From an uncultured Roseateles sp. (lineage in GTDB: Bacteria; Pseudomonadota; Gammaproteobacteria; Burkholderiales; Burkholderiaceae), in assembly GCA_946886855.1 (NCBI GenBank), contig CAMPJJ010000082.1, forward strand, positions 1 through 26,022: DNA of 26,022 bases, in the 5' to 3' direction. This document shows positions 15,863-22,601 of the stretch, one piece after another. The notes under the pieces were generated by a model that made no database searches, had not been told where the DNA came from, and saw only the letters and a program-made list of their open reading frames with translations. A program made the translations under genes and the position numbers. Position 1 is the first letter of the stretch, and each line of letters opens with the position of its first letter.

Positions 15863-16813
15863 ATGTCCGACGCCACCCGCCAGCGCCAGATCCGCGACCT
15901 GCTGCTTCAGCTCGCTCCGACCGAGGGCTACACCGTGAGCCCGATCGCATCGGTCCGGTGGCTGCGCAGCAACCGTGCGCTCGACAGCACGCCGGTGCTC
16001 TACGAGCCGGGCATCGTCTTCGTCTGCCAGGGCCGCAAGCGCGGCTTCATCGGCGACCGCACGCTCGTCTACGACGCGCGCCACTATCTGGTGGTCGCGG
16101 TGCCGGTGCCGTTCACGATGGAGACCGACGCCAGCGAAGCAGCGCCGCTGCTGGCCGCGTACCTGCGGCTGGATCCGGCGCTGGCCGCGGAGGTCGCGCT
16201 GGCGATCGACCAGAGCGGCATCGGCCGCGAGGACACGCCGCCTGGACCGGCGGCGCCGCTCGGACTGGAAGCGTCGCCCATGGATGACCGGATCGAGGGC
16301 AGCCTGCTGCGCTTCCTCGAAGCGATGGCGGACCCAGTGGAGACGGCGGTGCTCGGACCGTCGTTGCTGCGCGAGCTGTACTTCCGCATCCTCTGCGGCG
16401 CGCAGGGCGCGACCCTGCGGAGCGTGCTCGGCGAGCGCGGACACCTGGGCCGCATCGCATTGGCGCTCAAGCGCATCCATGCGGATGACGCCGAGCGTCT
16501 CGACGTCTCGCGCCTGGCACGCGAGGCGGGGCTCGGGCTGGCCGCCTTCCACGCGCATTTCAAGGCGGTCACGCAGACCACGCCGATGCAGTACCTGAAG
16601 TCGACGCGCCTGCACCGGGCGCGGCTGCTGATGCTGCGCCAGGGCATGACGGCCGCGGCGGCCGCGGATCGTGTCGGCTACGCGAGCGCCTCGCAGTTCA
16701 GCCGCGAGTTCCGCCGGCTCTTCGGGCAGACGCCGCAGGCGGAGGTCGCGCGCCTGAAAGCCTCGTTCGCCCTGCCGGAGCAGGACGACGGACCGTTCGT
16801 GTCCTCTCATTGA
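15863..16813 (+). CDS. AraC-family transcriptional regulator
   Basis: A 316-residue regulator. The N-terminal half is an AraC_N-type cupin sensor domain (P-V-L-Y-E-P-G-I-V-F-V-C-Q-G-R-K, then Y-D-A-R-H-Y-L-V-V-A-V-P-V-P). The C-terminal ~100 residues hold two helix-turn-helix motifs: L-D-V-S-R-L-A-R-E-A-G-L-G-L-A-A-F-H-A-H-F-K, then P-M-Q-Y-L-K-S-T-R-L-H-R-A-R, and A-A-D-R-V-G-Y-A-S-A-S-Q-F-S-R-E-F-R-R-L-F-G. It is divergent from the SDR gene, the usual arrangement for AraC_N regulators and their oxidoreductase targets. The inducer is unknown. Confidence 0.93.
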   Translation: MSDATRQRQIRDLLLQLAPTEGYTVSPIASVRWLRSNRALDSTPVLYEPGIVFVCQGRKRGFIGDRTLVYDARHYLVVAVPVPFTMETDASEAAPLLAAYLRLDPALAAEVALAIDQSGIGREDTPPGPAAPLGLEASPMDDRIEGSLLRFLEAMADPVETAVLGPSLLRELYFRILCGAQGATLRSVLGERGHLGRIALALKRIHADDAERLDVSRLAREAGLGLAAFHAHFKAVTQTTPMQYLKSTRLHRARLLMLRQGMTAAAAADRVGYASASQFSREFRRLFGQTPQAEVARLKASFALPEQDDGPFVSSH

Positions 16814-16832
16814 GCGGCGCGCGTGGCGCCGC
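16814..16832. terminator. Hairpin directly after the AraC stop
   Basis: GCGGCGC-GCGTG-GCGCCGC is a perfect 7-bp stem starting at the base after the TGA. There is no T tract. It could limit read-through into the SGNH gene 119 bp further on. Confidence 0.45.
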
Positions 16833-16903
16833 GACCGGGCGAATCCCCGCGACGCCGCGCCATCCAGGGACAGGCGACGGATGACGCGCGGCCAGGCCCT
16901 CGC

Positions 16904-16945
16904 TAGCCTGGACGGTCCGGTTCGACGCCGGCCGCCAGCGAGGAG
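16904..16945 (+). promoter_or_regulatory. Possible -10 (TAGCCT) and Shine-Dalgarno of the SGNH gene
   Basis: TAGCCT at 16904-16909 could be a -10 element giving a leader of about 35 nt. AGGAG (16941-16945) sits 6 nt before ATG 16952 and fixes the start. The promoter part is weak because no -35 is visible. Confidence 0.35.
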
Positions 16946-16951
16946 TCGCGC

Positions 16952-17806
16952 ATGCCTGTCATCACCGTCTACACGCCCGATGAAGTCGAACACCCGGAGA
17001 ACCCGGCGCCGCTCGCCGACTTCAACCGGCAGTTCCTCGCCCAGGGCGATTCGTGGTTCTCGCTGGGCGCGCTCCCGCTGAAGTCCTCGAATCTCTTCGA
17101 CGGCATGGCGACCGACATCGCCGCCTGCGCGGTCAACTTCGCCTCGCCCGGCGCGGTCCTCCAGCGGATGGTGGACGCCACCTGCGAGCGACGATTCCTC
17201 AGCTACCTCAACGGCCCGTTGCGCCAGCCGTGGAGCGGGCTGCTGCTGTCGGGCGGGGGCAACGACCTCATCGACGCGGCGGCCGTCGACCCGGCCCATC
17301 CCCGGGATCGGCGGCTGCTGGCCACCCGCGACGAGTGGGGCCAGGGCCTCGCCGAGGACCGCTTCCTGTCCAACGCGGGCTGGTCGACCTTCAGCACCTA
17401 CCTGACGGCGGTCGTGAAGCAGATGCTCCGCGAGCGGGACAAGAGCGTGAACCGCGGCATCCCCGTGGTCCTGCACACCTACGACCTGGCCGTGCCGCGT
17501 CCGTCGGGCGCCGGCTTCGGCAAGGGCCCGTGGTTGCAGCCATCGCTCGTGAAGTTCGGCGTCCCGGAGGCCGAATGGGCCGCCGTCGCCGCCTTGATGC
17601 TCCGGAGACTGAAGGCGCTGCTCTTCCAGATCGCGGCCACCATCCCCGACGGCTCGGTGCACGTGGTCGACACGCAGGGCACGCTCACCCCGGCCTCGAC
17701 CCAGGACACGGGGCCGACCGCGGACTGGATCAACGAGATCCATCCGACCGCGTCGGGCTACCGGCAGCTCAGCGCGTTGTGGCGCCCGGTGCTCAACCAG
17801 CTGTGA
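16952..17806 (+). CDS. SGNH/GDSL-hydrolase-like protein, cytoplasmic
   Basis: A 284-residue protein without a signal peptide. SGNH block I is G-D-S-W (32-35, nucleophile Ser34), block III is G-G-G-N-D (101-105), and block V is I-N-E-I-H-P-T-A-S-G-Y with His264. The residue three before that His is Asn261, where classical GDSL enzymes have Asp; Asp258 is the nearest acid. It probably acts as an esterase or lipase-like hydrolase, but the changed block V leaves activity open. The insertion between blocks III and V (about 110-230) is larger than in small GDSL esterases. Its stop overlaps the convergent rhodanese gene by 14 bp. It has no obvious operon partner. Confidence 0.8.
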   Translation: MPVITVYTPDEVEHPENPAPLADFNRQFLAQGDSWFSLGALPLKSSNLFDGMATDIAACAVNFASPGAVLQRMVDATCERRFLSYLNGPLRQPWSGLLLSGGGNDLIDAAAVDPAHPRDRRLLATRDEWGQGLAEDRFLSNAGWSTFSTYLTAVVKQMLRERDKSVNRGIPVVLHTYDLAVPRPSGAGFGKGPWLQPSLVKFGVPEAEWAAVAALMLRRLKALLFQIAATIPDGSVHVVDTQGTLTPASTQDTGPTADWINEIHPTASGYRQLSALWRPVLNQL

Positions 17807-18227
17807 GCGCGCGATCGATGCTGGTGCCGGTCTCGACGGCGAACCCCTCGTCGACCCAGCCGGTCAATCCGCCGATCATCAGCTTCACCGGCCGCCCGAG
17901 CCGGGCGAGCCGGATGGCGCCGCGGTGCGCGCCGTTGCAATGCGGGCCGGCGCAGTAGACGACGAACAGCGTGTCCATCGGGTAAGCGGCCATCTTGCCT
18001 GCGGTGATCTTGCCGTGCGGCAGGCTCGCGGCGCCGGGCACATGGCCGCGGTCGTAGAGTTCGTGGCTGCGCACGTCCAGCAGCACGAAGTCCCCGACCC
18101 CGCGTGAGAACGCGTCATGCACGTCCCAGCAGTCGGTCTCGAAGGCGAAGGCCTGTTCAAAATGCACAAGTGCCTGCGCGCTCGGCGCGGCGGGGACGGC
18201 GGCAACAGCGGAGAGATTCGAGCTCAT
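17793..18227 (-). CDS. Rhodanese-like protein
   Basis: A 144-residue single-domain rhodanese. D-F-V-L-L-D-V-R-S-H-E-L-Y-D-R-G-H-V-P-G-A is the standard CH2A-like block. The active loop is Y-C-A-G-P-H-C-N-G-A-H-R with Cys92 as likely persulfide carrier and a second Cys97, so a disulfide-linked or redox-sensing role is possible. The start at 18227 is preferred, with AAGGA 7 nt upstream; an in-frame ATG at 18242 lacks a ribosome site. It is divergent from the FtrA-type regulator, a pairing seen in many proteobacteria, so FtrA probably controls it. The first 25 residues are an Ala/Pro-rich leader without export features. Confidence 0.9.
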   Translation of the reverse strand: MSSNLSAVAAVPAAPSAQALVHFEQAFAFETDCWDVHDAFSRGVGDFVLLDVRSHELYDRGHVPGAASLPHGKITAGKMAAYPMDTLFVVYCAGPHCNGAHRGAIRLARLGRPVKLMIGGLTGWVDEGFAVETGTSIDRALTAG

Positions 18228-18315
18228 CGGGAGTTCCTTCATCGGAGGGGGGCGATGGCGGCCAGTGTCGCGAAGCTCCCCTTCCCGGACGAGTGGCCGG
18301 AATGCCGTGGATCGG

Positions 18316-18321
18316 TAAGAT
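18316..18321 (+). promoter_or_regulatory. -10-like TAAGAT before ftrA
   Basis: TAAGAT ends 6 nt before the ATG at 18328. A transcript would begin at about the start codon, and no Shine-Dalgarno is present. GTGGCC, 17 bp upstream, is a poor -35. Confidence 0.45.
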
Positions 18322-18327
18322 CGCGCC

Positions 18328-19275
18328 ATGCCCCATCTTGTCGCCATCGTGGCTTACGACCGGCTCTGCATGTTCGAGTTCGGCTGCGCGGTCGAGCTCT
18401 TCGCGCTCGAACGTCCGGAGCTCGGCGTCGACTGGTACCGGCACGCGATCTGTGCCGCGGAGCCGGGGCCCTTGCGCGGCACCGGCGGCGTGCGCATCGA
18501 GGCGCCGCACACGCTGGCGATGCTGCGCCGCGCCGACACCGTCGTCATCCCCGGTTGGCGGGATGCCGCCGAGCGACCGCCCGAGTCGCTGCTCAAGGCC
18601 GTGCGCGCCGCCCACGCGCGCGGCGCGCGGCTGTGCACGATCTGCTCGGGCGTCTTCGTGCTCGCGCACGCGGGCCTGCTCGACGGGAAACGCGCCACCA
18701 CGCACTGGCGATATGCCGAGCGGCTCGCGCAGGCGTTCCCGCTGATCGACGTCGATCCGTCCGCGCTCTACGTCGATGAAGGCCGACTCATCACCTCGGC
18801 GGGGTCCGCGGCCGGGCTCGACATGCTGATGCACCTCGTGCGCCGCGATCACGGGCCGCGCGTCGCCAACGCGGTGGCGCAGCGGCTGGTGATGTCCCCG
18901 CACCGCGAGGGCGGTCAGGCGCAGTTCGTGCCGCGGCCGATGCCCACGGAAGAATCCAGCCCCATCGCCGTGCTGCAGGACTGGCTGCGCGCGCATCCCC
19001 GCGAGGCGCACACGGTCGCGTCGATGGCGCGCCGCGCCTTGATGAGCGCCCGCACGCTGCAACGCCGCTTCAAGGAGGCCACCGGCCTGACGCCCCTCGA
19101 ATGGCTGACCCGCGAGCGTGTCGCCATCGCGAAGGAGCTGCTCGAGACGCGCGAGGCGCTCGACGTCGAAGCGGTTGCGGATCTCTCCGGGCTGGGCTCG
19201 CCGGAGTCGATGCGGCGGCACTTCCGGTTGATGGGGCTGCCGGCGCCGTCGCGGTATCGCCGGCAGTTCGGCTGA
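18328..19275 (+). CDS. ftrA: FtrA/GlxA-type transcriptional regulator
   Basis: A 315-residue regulator with an N-terminal DJ-1/PfpI-like domain (about 1-190) and a C-terminal AraC-type DNA-binding domain. The first part shows V-A-I-V-A-Y-D-R-L-C-M-F-E-F-G-C-A-V-E, D-T-V-V-I-P-G-W, and the nucleophile-elbow-like T-I-C-S-G-V-F-V-L-A with T-T-H-W-R-Y after it, all typical of FtrA. The HTH part has S-M-A-R-R-A-L-M-S-A-R-T-L-Q-R-R-F-K and L-E-W-L-T-R-E-R-V. The DJ-1-like domain is normally non-enzymatic and senses a small molecule. The rhodanese gene across the 100-bp divergent spacer is the likely target. Confidence 0.92.
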   Translation: MPHLVAIVAYDRLCMFEFGCAVELFALERPELGVDWYRHAICAAEPGPLRGTGGVRIEAPHTLAMLRRADTVVIPGWRDAAERPPESLLKAVRAAHARGARLCTICSGVFVLAHAGLLDGKRATTHWRYAERLAQAFPLIDVDPSALYVDEGRLITSAGSAAGLDMLMHLVRRDHGPRVANAVAQRLVMSPHREGGQAQFVPRPMPTEESSPIAVLQDWLRAHPREAHTVASMARRALMSARTLQRRFKEATGLTPLEWLTRERVAIAKELLETREALDVEAVADLSGLGSPESMRRHFRLMGLPAPSRYRRQFG

Positions 19276-19327
19276 GCCCCAGGCGCTTGGGCGGTCGGAC
19301 GTCCTGCGCTCAGCAGTTTTCAGCAGT
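19276..19327. other. Convergent spacer with a short direct repeat
   Basis: The 52-bp spacer contains CAGCAGTT twice, separated by TT, just before the lactonase stop. A small CCCAGG...CTTGGG pairing is possible near 19278-19290. No strong terminator is seen. Confidence 0.3.
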
Positions 19328-20479
19328 TCAGCGGAACACGACGCAGGCCGCGCCCGGCATGGCGATGAAGCGGCCGTCGAAACGCGGCAGTTCGTCTCCG
19401 TCGAGGTGGAACACGCCGATCTGGTGACTGCGTTGCAGGCAGACCCACAGCGCCCGGCCGTCCGGACTGAACGTCGCGCTGCGCGGATAGCTCCCTTGCG
19501 CCCAGGTCTCGCCGCGCCAGGCCGGACGGCCGTCCTCGTCGAGGTCGAAGACGGCGATCGCGTCATGCAGCCGGTTCAGCGCAAACAGCCGGCGGCCGTC
19601 CGGCGCGATGAGCAGGTCCGAGGCGTAGCTCAAGCCTTCGAACCCTACAGGCAGGCTGCTGAGCCGCAGCCGATGCGTCAGCCGGCCGGCCTCGTCCAGG
19701 CCCAGCCAGTCGAGCGCGTTGGCCTGCTCGTTGAGCAGATAGACCTGTGCCTCGTCGCGCGGATGGAAAACGAAATGGCGTGGCCCGGAGCCCGTCGGCA
19801 GCGCGAGGCCGTCGAGTTCCAGCGGCGCTGTGTCGTCGCCGTCGAGGCGCCACACCCTCAGCAGGTCGCGCCCGAGGTCGCTCGCCAGCATCAGCGGCCA
19901 TCGCGGATGGCGGCGCACCATGTGCGCATGCGTTGGCGTTGGCGTTGGCGTTGGCGTTGGCGTTGGCGTTGGCGTTGGCGTTGACGTTGACGCAGCGGTA
20001 CCGGCAGCGGCGGAGGGCGCGGTATTGATGGCGGAGCCGGTGGCGATACGCGGTACGACGACACGATCGGGTGCCCGGAGCGCCCCGTCCGCGCCGATCG
20101 ACGCCCGGCGCAGCGTGCCATCGCCGTAGTGCGCGATCCACGCGTGGCGCGCCCGCTCGTCCAGCGCCAGATGCACCGGCAAGGGTCCGCCGGTCGCATG
20201 CCGGGACAGCAGGGTCAGCGCACCGTCCGCCGCGTCGACGGCCAAGGTCGCCAGTTCATGGCCGTCTTCCAGCAGCGCGTGCAGGCGGGTTCCGCCTTCG
20301 GCGAGATGCAGCCACGTCGGACTGCCCGGCAACGCCGCCGCAAGTCGCGCACGGACATGCCCCTCGGCATCGCGGACCAGCGCATGGATGCCCGCGCATT
20401 GCGGGGCATAACCGCCCGCGTAGGCGAACGGCAGGCCCTCGCGCCGGGCAACGGAGAAGGTGGGGTCGGCAGGGGTCAT
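19328..20479 (-). CDS. Lactonase-family (YbhE-like) beta-propeller protein
   Basis: A 383-residue protein of the 6-phosphogluconolactonase/lactonase seven-bladed propeller family. Blade motifs recur: G-S-P-T-W-L-H-L, P-V-H-L-A-L-D-E, G-S-G-P-R-H-F-V-F-H-P, E-G-L-S-Y-A-S-D-L, P-R-S-A-T-F-S-P-D-G and V-C-L-Q-R-S-H-Q-I-G-V-F. No signal peptide is seen, so it is probably cytosolic, where YbhE-like enzymes hydrolyse 6-phosphogluconolactone in the oxidative pentose phosphate path; another sugar lactone is possible. A (Thr-Pro)n insert at about 164-183 sits just before T-H-A-H, the position of the family's conserved P-H-A-H motif. TAAAGT lies 9 nt before the ATG and there is no Shine-Dalgarno. Confidence 0.88.
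   Translation of the reverse strand: MTPADPTFSVARREGLPFAYAGGYAPQCAGIHALVRDAEGHVRARLAAALPGSPTWLHLAEGGTRLHALLEDGHELATLAVDAADGALTLLSRHATGGPLPVHLALDERARHAWIAHYGDGTLRRASIGADGALRAPDRVVVPRIATGSAINTAPSAAAGTAASTSTPTPTPTPTPTPTPTPTHAHMVRRHPRWPLMLASDLGRDLLRVWRLDGDDTAPLELDGLALPTGSGPRHFVFHPRDEAQVYLLNEQANALDWLGLDEAGRLTHRLRLSSLPVGFEGLSYASDLLIAPDGRRLFALNRLHDAIAVFDLDEDGRPAWRGETWAQGSYPRSATFSPDGRALWVCLQRSHQIGVFHLDGDELPRFDGRFIAMPGAACVVFR
19932..19991. repeat. Hexanucleotide array coding for (Thr-Pro)n in the lactonase
   Basis: Eight exact GTTGGC units (19932-19979) are followed by two GTTGAC units (19980-19991). On the minus strand the main block gives Thr-Pro repeats and the variants give Ser-Thr. Eight identical units point to recent or ongoing expansion. 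Loss or gain keeps the frame. Confidence 0.95.
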
Positions 20480-20488
20480 CGCTGCGCG

Positions 20489-20504
20489 ACTTTACGGCCA
20501 CAAT
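20489..20504. promoter_or_regulatory. Divergent -10-like elements, lactonase and GGDEF-like gene
   Basis: On the minus strand TAAAGT (20494-20489) is 9 nt from the lactonase ATG. On the plus strand CACAAT (20499-20504) would start transcription near 20511, about 43 nt before the preferred GGDEF-like start at 20554. An ATG at 20513, 8 nt after CACAAT, is out of frame with the GGDEF-like gene and opens only a 24-codon frame. Confidence 0.4.
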
Positions 20505-20553
20505 GCCCTGTCATGACCAGCTCCAGCCCGCCTCGCCGGCGGGCGCCGCGCGT

Positions 20554-21735
20554 ATGCGTTTCGACGTCCCGACGCTGTTCAGCCTGATGCTGATCCAGTC
20601 CCTGGCGCTGGCGCTGCTGCTGCCGCTGCTGCTCGGCTGGTGCGACAGCGTCGCCGCCCGGCGCGCGCAGCTGAGCGCGGCCGCGCAGGCCACCGGCTGG
20701 GCCTTGCTACTGCTGCCGCCCGACGGCATGCGCCTGACGGCGATCGTGGCGCTGGGGCTGCTCAGCGTCAGCGTGACGCTGCTGTGGATGGCCGCCGACC
20801 GCTGGCTGCCCGGCCGGCTCGGCCGGCTCTTCCAGTACGGCATGCCGGTGCTGGTCATGGTCGGCTACGGCGCCGGCTGGGACAACTACGCGCTGCGCCT
20901 GGCCTGGTCCAACGGCTGCATCGGCCTGCAGATGCTCGCGCTCGGCGCGAGCCTGATGCAGCCCGTCAAGCGCGGCCCGGTGGGCAACCTGCGCTGGCGG
21001 CTGCTGTTCACCGTCAGCCTCGGCCTGCTGGCCGTGCTCAACCTGGCGCGTGCCTACCTGGCCGGCTTCGACACGGCGCACCTGCCCCGCTTCGACGCCC
21101 CGCATCCGCTCAACATGGTGTTCGCCGTCGTCGCCAACGTCTGCGTGCTCGCGGCCGCGGTCGCCATCCTCGTGGCCTGGCGCGGCGAGAGCGAGGCCGA
21201 ACTGCGCCGCCTCACCCAGATCGACGCGTCCACCGGGCTGGCCAACCGCCGCGCCTTCCAGCAGCGCTCGGTGGACATGATCTCGATGGCGCGCCGCTAC
21301 CGCGAGCCGCTGATGCTGATCGTGATGGACCTCGACGGCTGCAAGGCGATCAACACGACGCATGGCGAGGCCAAGGGCGATCAGGCCATCGCGCTGTTCG
21401 GCCGCTGCCTGGACGAGCAGAAGCGCCTGGGCGACGTCGTCGCGCGCATCGACGGCCAGCGTTTCGCCGTGCTGATGGCGCGCTCCGACCTGGTAGGGCC
21501 GCCCGCGCTCGACCGGCGGCAGCGCGATGCGCTGCTCGAGCTGGCGCCGCGCGAGCTCGGCTTCACGCTGGGCTACTCCGCCGGCTGGGCCAAGCTGCGC
21601 AACGGCGACCGCAACATCGAAGACCTGCTGCACCGCGCCGAGGCGGCGCTGTATGCCGCCAAACGCCAGGGCAAGGGGCGCCTGTGCGCCGAACCGGGAC
21701 TCGAGGCCGAGCTCAGCGTGGCCGTGCCGGCCTGA
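20554..21735 (+). CDS. Degenerate GGDEF protein with intact c-di-GMP I-site
   Basis: A 393-residue membrane protein. Residues 1-215 hold about six transmembrane helices. The C-terminal domain aligns with GGDEF (I-D-A-S-T-G-L-A-N-R-R-A-F in place of TDxLTGLxNRR; A-L-Y-A-A-K-R-Q-G-K-G-R at the end). The active-site signature is D-G-Q-R-F (300-304) instead of GGD/EEF, and the substrate loop reads I-N-T-T-H-G-E-A-K-G-D where ND..GH is usual, so cyclase activity is unlikely. Yet R-L-G-D (291-294) lies exactly five residues before the signature, as the RxxD inhibitory site does. That suggests a c-di-GMP receptor. The start MRFDVPTLF at 20554 is preferred because many membrane GGDEF proteins begin this way; ATG 20503 is also in frame. 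Confidence 0.88.
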   Translation: MRFDVPTLFSLMLIQSLALALLLPLLLGWCDSVAARRAQLSAAAQATGWALLLLPPDGMRLTAIVALGLLSVSVTLLWMAADRWLPGRLGRLFQYGMPVLVMVGYGAGWDNYALRLAWSNGCIGLQMLALGASLMQPVKRGPVGNLRWRLLFTVSLGLLAVLNLARAYLAGFDTAHLPRFDAPHPLNMVFAVVANVCVLAAAVAILVAWRGESEAELRRLTQIDASTGLANRRAFQQRSVDMISMARRYREPLMLIVMDLDGCKAINTTHGEAKGDQAIALFGRCLDEQKRLGDVVARIDGQRFAVLMARSDLVGPPALDRRQRDALLELAPRELGFTLGYSAGWAKLRNGDRNIEDLLHRAEAALYAAKRQGKGRLCAEPGLEAELSVAVPA

Positions 21736-21801
21736 ACGCGCCGCGTTCGCCGCCATCGCGCGGCAATCGCCCAGTCGACAAGGGCAGGTCGCCAACTGGC
21801 A

Positions 21802-21815
21802 TGACGTTTGCGTCA
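21802..21815. promoter_or_regulatory. Inverted repeat TGACG-tttg-CGTCA upstream of the first GNAT gene
   Basis: A 5-4-5 inverted repeat lies in the 154-bp spacer between the GGDEF-like gene and the GNAT gene, about 75 bp before the GNAT ATG. Size and symmetry fit a dimeric regulator site (MerR-type sites in proteobacteria can look similar). No matching regulator gene is adjacent, so assignment is open. Confidence 0.3.
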
Positions 21816-21889
21816 GGGTTTTCCAGGTCCCGCCGCCATCCACGAGATCGGTCGGGGCACTGTCGTACCAAGACCTGGAGTTCCCGCCC

Positions 21890-22522
21890 ATGCATGTCGC
21901 CCTCAGCCCCACGGCCGTCCACGCCCGAGCCCCTCGCGCCCTCACCCCGCTGGCCAGCGATGCCGCCGCGTCGCAGCATCTGCAGCGCGCGCCGATGGAG
22001 ATCGTCAAGCTGACCTCCCGCGACCTGCAGTGGCTCCCCGCCCTGACGACCCTGCTCATCGACAACGTCCACCTGGGCGCCACGCTGGGGTTCCTGGCCC
22101 CGCTGTCGCGCTACCAGGCGCTCGACTACTGGCACGGCGTCTTCGCGCGGCTGGGCCAGCACCACATGCTGTGGATCGCCTGCGAGTCCGAAGGCCCGGG
22201 CCGTCTGCTGGGCGCCGTCCAGCTGTCGCTGTGCCCGCTGGCCAATGCGCACCACCGTGGGGAAGTCCAGCGGCTGATGGTGCACAGCCAGGAACGCAGC
22301 CGCGGCGTGGCCGGGCAGCTGATGTCCCGACTGGAATGCGCGGCGGCGACGCAAGGCCGCTTCCTGCTGCAGCTCGAGACCTGCGCCGATTCGCAGGCGG
22401 AAGCGGTGTTCGCCCACCTCGGCTGGCAGCGCGCCGGCCAGATCCCCGATCACTGCCACGGCGCCGAAGGCCAGCTGCAGGCGGCCGCGATGTACTACAA
22501 GCGTCTGCCCCATCTGGTCTGA
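21890..22522 (+). CDS. GNAT-family N-acetyltransferase (first of three)
   Basis: A 210-residue protein. The GNAT domain (about 37-205) shows L-L-G-A-V-Q-L-S-L, the acetyl-CoA pyrophosphate loop region V-Q-R-L-M-V-H-S-Q-E-R-S-R-G-V-A-G-Q-L-M, and a C-terminal Y-Y-K-R-L strand. The first 35 residues are an Ala/Pro-rich extension; an internal Met in A-P-M-E-I-V-K-L lines up with the start of the paralogue at 24045, so translation could begin there. GGAG lies 9 nt before ATG 21890 and supports the longer form. The substrate is unknown. It is clearly paralogous to the third GNAT, sharing T/G-S/A-T/S-L-G-F-L, Q-L-S and L-M-V-H. Confidence 0.88.
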   Translation: MHVALSPTAVHARAPRALTPLASDAAASQHLQRAPMEIVKLTSRDLQWLPALTTLLIDNVHLGATLGFLAPLSRYQALDYWHGVFARLGQHHMLWIACESEGPGRLLGAVQLSLCPLANAHHRGEVQRLMVHSQERSRGVAGQLMSRLECAAATQGRFLLQLETCADSQAEAVFAHLGWQRAGQIPDHCHGAEGQLQAAAMYYKRLPHLV

Positions 22523-22527
22523 GACCT

Positions 22528-22557
22528 GGCCCCGGACGCGCAAGCGTCCGCGGGGCC
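22528..22557. terminator. Strong GC hairpin with GCAA loop between convergent genes
   Basis: GGCCCC-GGACGC, loop GCAA, GCGTCC, a 2-nt GC bulge, then GGGGCC: a 12-bp stem closed by a GNRA-type tetraloop. It starts 5 nt after the GNAT stop, before the convergent TetR end. No T tract on either side, so termination may rely on the stem alone or on Rho. Confidence 0.55.
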
Positions 22558-22601
22558 CTGCGCCCCGCTGCGGGCAGCGCCCCTCCTGGCCAATGCGTTC
22601 T

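Noticed and set aside
15806..17743. 645-codon minus-strand frame
   Set aside because: Antisense of the AraC and SGNH genes, both of which have clear family motifs on the plus strand.
20513..20587. Small ORF at ATG 20513, 8 nt after CACAAT
   Set aside because: Only 24 codons, Arg/Ser-rich, and it overlaps the start of the GGDEF-like gene in another frame; kept only as a note on the promoter.
21811..21832. Stretch resembling the M13 forward primer site (CAGGGTTTTCC)
   Set aside because: Only partial similarity, in normal genomic context; no vector sequence around it.
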